A stretch of DNA of 64,000 nucleotides. Origin: Sanderia malayensis. Its lineage: Eukaryota > Cnidaria > Scyphozoa > Semaeostomeae > Pelagiidae. A program made the position numbers and the translations under genes. The notes beneath the pieces are model-generated. The model did not search any database, was not told the origin of the DNA, and saw only the letters and a program-made list of their open reading frames with translations. Of the stretch, positions 57,917-64,000 are shown piece after piece. The stretch's first letter is position 1, and each line of letters begins with the position of its first letter. Where the stretch lies: NCBI GenBank assembly GCA_013076295.1, contig RQOL01000374.1, forward strand, positions 2,222,743-2,286,742, written 5' to 3'.

Positions 57917-59548
57917 ATGGCGAATATTGCCCTCGATGCTCTTTCTCTGTGTCGAGCTATTCTTCCGTCTCTCAATATGAATCTGATGTCAAACGACGAT
58001 TCTACTATTTGCCGAGTTCTTCAACGAGCTAACGCTATGGTTCTGCTCCTACAAGAAGTCAGTGTCACATTTGATTTAGGAGAAGAACAAAGAAGTAATG
58101 TTAATTTTCTGGCAAATTACATTGGTGATCAAGTAAATTTTTTTAGCGAGCTTGTTGAACGACAGCAGTCAACTGCAAGGGTGAAAAATTGTCTCCAAGT
58201 TTACACTGGTGAACAAGGTAGACCAAGTTTTGAGATTGATCAACAACAAGTTGGACTTTCTCAACAAGGTCTCTGATCAATTGGTATGAACTGGACGAAC
58301 ATTGCAAAACTTCTAGGCTTAAGCCTTCGTACCTTGTACAACAAATAACAATCTTTTGTAGATTTTCACGATACTGACTTTACAGATATGTCTGATGACG
58401 TACTTGATGAAGAAGTACACCAAATCATGTGTTTTTCGCCCAATAGTGGAGAAAGAATGATGCAAGGGGCCTTGAGAGCAAAAGGTTTAAAAGTGCAAAG
58501 ATGGAGAATACGAGACTCGATGACTCGTTTAGATCCTGTGGGCAAACTTGCCAGGCGTTTGTTCACTGTAAAAAGGCGAGTGTATTCAGTGGAAGCGCTG
58601 AATGCCTTGTGGTTAGTAAAATGAAGTATAGAAATAATTTTATATCCTCTTTTAATTTCTTGCAATGTTTTGTGGTAGGCAGATTTAATTAAAAAAAACA
58701 TGTTTATCCTTACCCTATATTAATATATGGAATGCATTTTTTGAGTAAAGTTGGACATAAAAATGAAGTGATAACCTTCTCTGTAGGCATATAGACAGCC
58801 ACCACAAATTAATTCGCTGGCGAATAGTTACTCACGGATGCATTGATGGATTCTCAAGAATGATCATTTATCTTTATGCTTGCACAAATAACAAGGCCTG
58901 TACAGTGTTGAATCTTTTCGAACATGCTGTAAGCAATTTCTACTGGCCTCGGAGAATTAGGACTGACCAAGGCATGGAAAATGTGGACATTGCAAGACTT
59001 ATGCTAAATAGGTTTGGAACTGAAAGAAACCAGTCCTAACGGGCAGATCAGTCCACAATCAAAGGATAGAACGGTTGTGGAAGGACGTAAACAAATATGT
59101 TACAAGTATCTTCCATGAAATATTTTTTTGGATGGAAGACAACAAACTGTTGGAGCCCTTAAATGAGATTCATCTCTTTGCATTAGAATACATTTTTGTT
59201 CCGCGATTGAACAGAGCATTGGAAATGTTCCTAGCGCAGTGGAATAGTCATTCCCTGCGAACAGCACAATCCAAGAGCCCAATTCAATTGTGGACTGAAG
59301 GAATATATAGCCACCCGATAGATTGGACATTGCTGCAGTTTGAAACTGACATCGACCCGGAAATATATGGAATTGATTATGCGGCAAACAGCATAGAAAT
59401 AAGGATGCGCAATGATGTCACTGTGCCAGACATTAATGTGCACATCGACGACCATCAAACACAGATTTTAGAAGAAACAGACCCATTGGAAGACGATGGT
59501 CATTACGGTATATCTTTGTACCAACGAATTGTGCAATTACTAATGTGA
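57917..59548 (+). pseudogene. Integrase-fold (DDE, rve) transposase of transposon 1
   Basis: ATG at 57917 (MANIALDALSLCRAILPSLN). The N-terminal helical region has QGRPSFEI and a helix-turn-helix-like NIAKLLGLSLRTLYNK. An intron (58612-58786, GTTAGT to TCTGTAG) joins NALW to HIDSHHKL, which carries the first catalytic Asp. The core continues [28 protein letters not shown] (second Asp, about 58965) and RIERLWKDV (Glu, about 59066). A C-terminal domain ends DDGHYGISLYQRIVQLLM at 59548. Breaks: stops TGA at about 58275 and TAA at about 58348, and a one-base shift near 59030. The fold matches retroviral-type integrases; cut-and-paste activity is inferred from the TIRs. Confidence 0.85.
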
Positions 59549-59619
59549 TAATAATTTTAAAAAAGCATCGGGACTGTCATTATAAGTAATCATTTGTAAC
59601 AATTTATGAAAGACCAAAC

Positions 59620-59655
59620 TTGTATCAGAACATAACATAACATAACATAACAGTG
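59620..59655. repeat. CATAA microsatellite
   Basis: Four to five copies of ACATA between the converging 3' ends of the two transposon genes. Confidence 0.9.
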
Positions 59656-59702
59656 ACTGGTAAGATCTGAAACGGAAATCCAAGAAATATAATATGTAGT
59701 TC

Positions 59703-62328
59703 TTAGACAAGCCCAAATCCTGGACCCTCTATGATGTCCTCAGCAAAACTGCTTGAAAATGATTCTCCCATATATCTTTCGTTGACAGGAAACATAATTC
59801 TGACCAAGCATGTGCTGGCAGAAATCCTTCTGCCAGCTGAGCAGCCATGTAAAAATATCACCTGTCCAACTTTCTCTTTCTTAAATGTAGCTTGCAGACC
59901 AATTTTGCGCACTTGTCCATGTGGTGCATCTATGTCATGCAACATGACCTCTTTTTCCATTCCAGCATCCAATTCATCTAGAAATTGATACCACTGGTAA
60001 ATCAGATCTTCTTCCCTATCTCTTTCCTCAGTGCCTGTCTTGGAATACTCAACTTGGTACATGTTTTTTATGAGCGAAGACTTCAAAGTATTTTGGTCAT
60101 AGACAAACTCTGCTATGGCACTATCAGCAAAATCTTTCAGGCTGTCGAGTAGTCCGAAGCTATTCAAACCTTTACACATTTGCTGGATCTCTTCCAACTG
60201 TCTTGAAATGACATAATATCGAGATAATTTCATGATGATATCATCCTTATCCATAATACTAACTTCTTCTCTTCTTCTTAAGTGTTCTGCCCTTGGGCAG
60301 GTCCTGCCAGCACAGTCTGTCTCCACTTGGAACGATCCATTGCCTCTGTTTTGGTCGAGTGAAAGTCTCTTCCTTGCAGCACATCATCCATCATTGATAG
60401 CCTCCTCCTTCCTCTTCCTCTCCTCCCTTCTACTCGTCCTTCCTTACTACTAACTATGGGTTTGTTGTAGCCAGCGTCAAATCTTTCATCCAAAGCATCT
60501 ATAAGGACGCTGAATTCTTCTTCATTTGTACATCGCTGTATGTGCAAAAGTTTTTGTTGAACCTCATAATCAGGGATGTCCTCCAATACAATCTTGGGTT
60601 CTATCCCCAACACATATTGTGTGAGGGGTCTGCACCAGTTATGTGGTCCTGGACCACCTTGAAGAAGACTTGCTGCAACAAACTTCCCATATATTTCATA
60701 TTCTTTCCTCTCTAATTTGTGTGCATCGTGACAAAGTGTATAGTTATTTTCATTGCCAGTTAAAACATGTCCTGGAGCGGATTCAAAGATTATTGTAAAA
60801 AACTCCCGCAAAGGCCCACCATCGTCAACTGCAACTTCTCCAATAAATTCGATAGAGATAGGCCCCAGGGGTGCTTTGTCGAAGAACAACTTAAACTTCT
60901 GCACAGCATCTGAGTATGCCTTTTTTATTCGAACAGCAACTGCGGTCTTCTTTAGGGCAACAAATTCTTTTTCTCTCATTCTCAGACAGTCCTCCAAAGA
61001 TTGTGGCAGTTCTTTCTTGTCTGGTAACACGGAAGTTAGCAGGTCATGAACAACACTATCTGTGGACTCCCCTGCAACCATGCTTGTTGAGATATTAACT
61101 AAATCTATGCAGGAGTTTGCATGAGCTGCAAGAACACTGGTAGGAAAACTATTGTGACAAAATGGACATTCTTGCTTGTCCTCAGCAGACCCAACATCTA
61201 TTTCATTCTCTCTTTGCACTTGACTATCTACTGTAAATGTAGTGGTTGACAAAATCTCATCAGTAGATTCATCTGCTTCAGATCCTGAGTCAAATATATG
61301 TGAATCGGAGTTCACACGCCAGCTGATATCTTCACATGCTTGAATGTAAATAGGTCTTTCCCTTTGCCCTGCAATGCTATAAATAGCTCTACCATTTAGT
61401 TCACTGGCTATTTTGATGGGTACAATTGACCTCTCAACAGCTCTGACAAATTCAAATTTTCTAAAGGAGCTTATCCCATGCAACACATCCTTGAAGCCTT
61501 CCTCTAACTTGTTCCTAATGGTATCTTCATTTTCAGTAGTGTTCAAGTTAAAGCTTGACAGAACAAACCCTGAACTGAATAAACCCTCCCTTTCTGTACC
61601 CTTTGGAATAACCTTTGTAGCTGGTGATGGAAGAAGAATCACATCCTTTACATAGGTCTAATTCTTTTCTACTTTTACATTCTTTGTATGTCTTGTATAA
61701 CTATTGTTGGTCAACCTTCTTTGAACACGACTTTGGAGTTGGCTATGAAAAAAAAAACATTTAAGGGAACAGACATTAAGTATCTTTTTGGGAGGGAAGC
61801 AAGAAATATATATATTAGACAAATTAGAAAAAAAAGAAAAGATCTCAGTGCATTTAACTATATTGAAGATTTTCCTGGGAAGAGGGGTGGGAAATAATTT
61901 TAGAATCTCTTTAGGGCTATCAAGTAAATTTTTGAGTTATATGAAGGGTGTGGGTGGGTGGAGTCGAGTATAACATTTTATTTGACAATTATGGGAAGAA
62001 AGCGACTAAGTAAATCATTCACAACTAAGTAAAGGTCTACAAAATAAACACTTACCCTCCGGCTAGGCATGACATTTCGGGGTGTTGCCATATTTGTACT
62101 AGGCCCAGGCTCTTGGGACGGCAAACTTGGTAGGCCAAGAGGGTGTTGTTCTTGTTGAAGCTGCTGTCCCCCACGAAAAGTAGGGAAAGCTTGCTGCAAG
62201 TAGGCATTCATGTCAGCCGGCGTCGTTGCCGGGCTTAGTCTGGTGAGGCTTCTGGCTGATGAAACAGCCCTGAGCAAACTGCCAAGTCGTGCGTTTGCTT
62301 CCTCTGCTGCTCTCTCGTCACGAGCCAT
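59703..62328 (-). pseudogene. HECT-type E3 ubiquitin ligase gene of transposon 1
   Basis: Exon 1 (62328-62055) starts MARDERAAEEANARLGSLLR and ends at CCGGAGG|GTAAGTG. Exon 2 starts at 61657 after AATTAG, giving TYVKDVILLPSPATKVIPKG in phase. A zinc finger of ubiquitin-binding type (ECPFCHNSF...AHANSC: Cys2-His-Cys) lies mid-protein. The HECT domain follows: ISIEFIGEVAVDDGGPLREF, KFVAASLLQGGP, and the C-lobe RRISASTCLVRIMFPVNERY with catalytic Cys codon at 59808-59810, ending EDIIEGPGFGLV. It resembles G2E3-like HECT proteins that are multicopy in fish and cnidarians. Such enzymes pass ubiquitin from an E2 to a substrate. A 183-bp LINE tail (60265-60447) interrupts it. The partner transposase converges on it with about 150 bp between stops. 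Confidence 0.85.
60265..60447 (-). mobile_element. Short LINE tail inserted in the HECT gene
   Basis: The 8-bp sequence TACTAACT flanks it (60257-60264 and 60448-60455). The insert encodes a typical non-LTR polyprotein end (GRGRRRLSMMDDVLQGRDFH, AMDRSKWRQTVLAGPAQGQN T stop) and finishes in an AAGAAGAAGAG tail. It splits the HECT domain just before DKDDIIMKLSRYYV. Confidence 0.9.
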
Positions 62329-62404
62329 TTTGATTTCGTTCACATTTCACAATCAAATCACGATCACCACATGTGCAAGGCTTGAAAAAGCTAATGACAA
62401 AACT

Positions 62405-62605
62405 TTTCTATTTGAACTACACAAAACTGCATACACACACGACACAAAAGCGCATACACCCGCCGCACAAAGTTGCACACCCGCCGCACAAAGTTGCACA
62501 CACACCGCACAATGTTGCACACACGCCGCAAGAATGTGCACACACGCTGCACAAAATATGGGAAAACACACAACACAAATTTCTGCATGCACACCACACA
62601 TAATT
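62405..62605 (-). repeat. Right subterminal repeat array of transposon 1
   Basis: Repeats of CACACACGCCGCACAA/GTTGCACACCCGCCGCACAAA, the mirror image of the left array, lying between the TIR and the HECT first exon. They probably overlap the HECT gene's promoter. Confidence 0.85.
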
Positions 62606-62639
62606 TTTGCCGGGACGGCGCGCCATACTAATTGATTGT

Positions 62640-63211
62640 GCAACGTAAACAAAAATTCATCCTCACTGCTGTTATGTTTGCAACAGGTGTAGAGGATTTA
62701 AGATATGTTTCCATCCTTGTTGCCTGCGTTTCACTGACTTCCATTACTCGAGCTTTGGCAAGAAGAGTGTCTAATCTGAGACGTTCTTCGCGGAGGGCGT
62801 AATGACGGAGTCATGTGGATAAACAATGGTGAATGATTGTTCACTGAATTTTCACGTTGATATCTGTAAATTCACAATGCTCTGCGAGTTTTCTGAGGCG
62901 AGTAGCATACTGGTCAACCGTTTCGCCAGGTTGCTGGACAGCTTGACGAAATTGAAAAATTTCATAGGTTGTATTCTTCTGCGGTAAAAATACGCATCTT
63001 GCTTCTGTAAAGCAGTTTCATAATCGTCGTTCTCTCCGTTCTCGGGAAGGGTATAAAAAATTTCCTGTTGTTTCTCATCTGTAACATTCCTAGCCACTAC
63101 GTAAGTCACGAAACGGCGGCGCCATGTGTTCCAACGTTGTCCAACGGAACTTGGATCAGTGAACGGGTCGAAAGGCAGGAGCGGAGTTAAATCAAGTTGA
63201 CCAGCCATCAT
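62640..63211 (-). pseudogene. Gypsy gag
   Basis: ATG at 63211 or 63208 gives MAGQLDLTPLLPFDPFTDPS, then WNTWRRRFVTYVVARNVTDE KQ, the start of capsid-like Gag in invertebrate Gypsy elements. Near 62970 the frame changes; the other frame continues VQQPGETVDQYATRLRKLAE HC, and further on (62850-62660) LREERLRLDTLLAKARVMEV SETQA, all standard Gag blocks. No zinc knuckle is seen before the transposon insertion point. Gag forms the particle that holds element RNA. Dead through frameshifts. Confidence 0.85.
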
Positions 63212-63274
63212 AAAACAATCAAAGGAACTCAGAAAATATATGTAAATATGACTATCAAAACTGTGTTTAAATCA

Positions 63275-63292
63275 GACTAATCCTCGTCGCCA
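63275..63292 (-). other. tRNA primer-binding site
   Basis: Minus-strand TGGCGACGAGGATTAGTC begins two bases after the 5' LTR. The leading TGG complements the CCA end of a tRNA. I do not assign which tRNA. Confidence 0.75.
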
Positions 63293-63294
63293 TT

Positions 63295-63452
63295 TATAAT
63301 GTCCTGTTGTCGCAAGTAGAAACACAAGAAAAGGAGACTGTTTAACTCTTTATCACTTGAACACTAACTCAAGAATGTCTGTCTCACACAAAAGCATTAG
63401 TTTATATTACACATGCGCATTAAATAATACTTCATGTAATATAAACATTACA
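63295..63452 (-). repeat. 5' LTR of the Gypsy-like element
   Basis: Partner of 50637-50794 (150 of 158 identical), followed on the outside by the TCAAC target duplication. Confidence 0.95.
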
Positions 63453-63457
63453 TCAAC

Positions 63458-64000
63458 CTTGTGTATAATGTCCAAAATATACAGCTGGTGTAACATGGCA
63501 AACTTTAGAGACAAACATGTCAGTGTTCCTTACAAAGAACCCAAAATTCCCACTTCTTCAGCCATTTTCTGTCATTGGATTTATAATAGATATGAGAATA
63601 TGTTGAGGATTATATATCTAACAATGCTAAAACAGAAAATTTCAAATTTTTTTACACTTTAACAGTTTTGAGGAAACATACAAAATGTCTTCATACAAAA
63701 AGAACACCCCCTGCCAGAGAAATGTGGTAAGTGGTAAGTGTTTTCAACTTCCAGTAGAAAAAAGTTGTCAAAGGATCAAGTGACATTTCTAAGATAGGAT
63801 GCACTGTATTTTCAAATAAAGTAATCTTTGGAAATTTTTCTTAAAAACAATCCAAAACAAAGTAGCCAAATCATATATTCCTTCATGCTATCATATAAAA
63901 TATACAGTATGTATATCTATTTACTATATACATATAAAGATTTGTTGCCACATTTTCATTTGAAGATACTAATAAGTATTTTTGTCAATTAATGTCTTCA
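63458..64000. other. No gene recognised
   Basis: AT-rich flank outside the LTR element. It contains one unremarkable open frame overlapping the LTR edge. Confidence 0.5.

Larger units (their letters stand above)
57599..62627. mobile_element. Integrase-type DNA transposon 1 with HECT ligase gene
   Basis: TIRs of about 50 bp: TATGGCGAGCCGTCCCGGCA on the left and, reversed, TATGGCGCGCCGTCCCGGCA on the right, then AAAATTATGTGTGGTGTGCATGCAGAA on both. The 6-bp target duplication CTAATT is at 57593-57598 and 62628-62633. Subterminal arrays follow on both ends in mirror orientation. Two converging genes fill the interior: a DDE integrase-fold transposase (plus) and a HECT E3 ubiquitin ligase (minus). 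It lies within the Gypsy-like element, between gag and protease. Confidence 0.93.
50637..63452 (-). mobile_element. Ty3/Gypsy-like LTR retrotransposon (complete boundaries, disrupted)
   Basis: Two 158-bp LTRs (50637-50794 and 63295-63452) with 8 differences bound the element. The target duplication TCAAC is at 50632-50636 and 63453-63457. The element is read on the minus strand: primer-binding site 63275-63292, gag, protease, RT, RNase H, integrase, then about 4 kb of non-pol sequence and a purine tract at 50795-50810. A 5.0-kb DNA transposon (57599-62627) splits it. Every coding part carries breaks. Confidence 0.93.

Noticed and set aside
57490..57980. Cys/Val/Met-rich and His/Thr-rich frames at both ends of transposon 1 (also 62353-62652)
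   Set aside because: They are readings of the subterminal repeat arrays; all frames stay open because the repeat lacks stops.
60265..60447. The 183-bp insert as an intron or a lineage-specific part of the HECT protein
   Set aside because: It has an 8-bp flanking duplication, a LINE-type coding end with stop, and a simple-sequence tail, which together indicate retrotransposition. It lacks GT...AG ends.
61688..61973. Small plus-strand frames in the HECT intron
   Set aside because: Short, lysine-rich frames in AT-rich intron sequence, with no motif.

Overview
This window looks like nuclear DNA from an invertebrate animal, most likely an aquatic one such as a cnidarian. The reasons are the AT-rich composition, spliceosomal introns (GT...AG with pyrimidine tracts), AATAAA signals, and a dense nested mix of CR1/L2-type LINEs, Ty3/Gypsy and BEL/Pao retroelements, hAT, PIF/Harbinger, TTAA-target and integrase-like DNA transposons. 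I see no tRNA, rRNA, CRISPR array or bacterial operon. The phylum is inference. There is one assembly gap (1571-1670).

Layout. 0.6-1.3 kb: a 5'-truncated LINE tail behind a perfect 29-bp fold-back. 1.7-4.3 kb: a virus-like or Maverick-like island, in which a zinc-finger gene resembling the N-terminal part of Maverick/adintovirus polymerase genes (minus strand, decayed) diverges from an unknown small gene (plus strand, frameshifted). A roughly 500-bp two-way promoter packed with heat-shock-element motifs separates them. 5.2-8.6 kb: a TTAA-flanked element, transposase scraps and a PIF/Harbinger remnant. 8.8-10.8 kb: interspersed repeats, (ATGT)n microsatellite and a GC-rich palindromic array. 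11.7-16.2 kb: a 178-bp tandem repeat split by a 3.2-kb LINE. 18.3-19.3 kb: a second copy of the 9.5-10.5 kb repeat. 20.4-25.1 kb: a DNA-transposon-like unit with long inverted repeats around a decayed multicopy gene. 25.6-32.3 kb: more element genes, including one intact two-exon reading frame with a hAT-type C-terminus.

33.3-35.3 kb: a hAT element with an exact 8-bp target duplication, itself carrying a LINE and a MITE. 35.3-41.9 kb (minus): the best candidate for an ordinary spliced gene. It has phase-compatible exons, a 392-bp tandem exon duplication, and a TTAA transposon inserted in one repeat, whose neighbouring repeat preserves the empty site. 42.2-46.5 kb: an integrase-type DNA transposon with nested insertions.

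50.6-63.5 kb: a complete Gypsy-like provirus (158-bp LTRs, TCAAC target duplication, primer-binding site and polypurine tract), written on the minus strand. A 5.0-kb DNA transposon with exact TIRs and a CTAATT duplication has jumped between its gag and pol parts. That transposon carries two converging genes, an integrase-fold (DDE) transposase and a HECT-type ubiquitin ligase with a ubiquitin-binding-type zinc finger. The HECT gene was then broken by a 183-bp LINE tail. The transposase/ubiquitin-ligase pair, and a second element at 42-46 kb with a similar layout but a different partner gene, are the most interesting systems here. All copies in this window are decayed.
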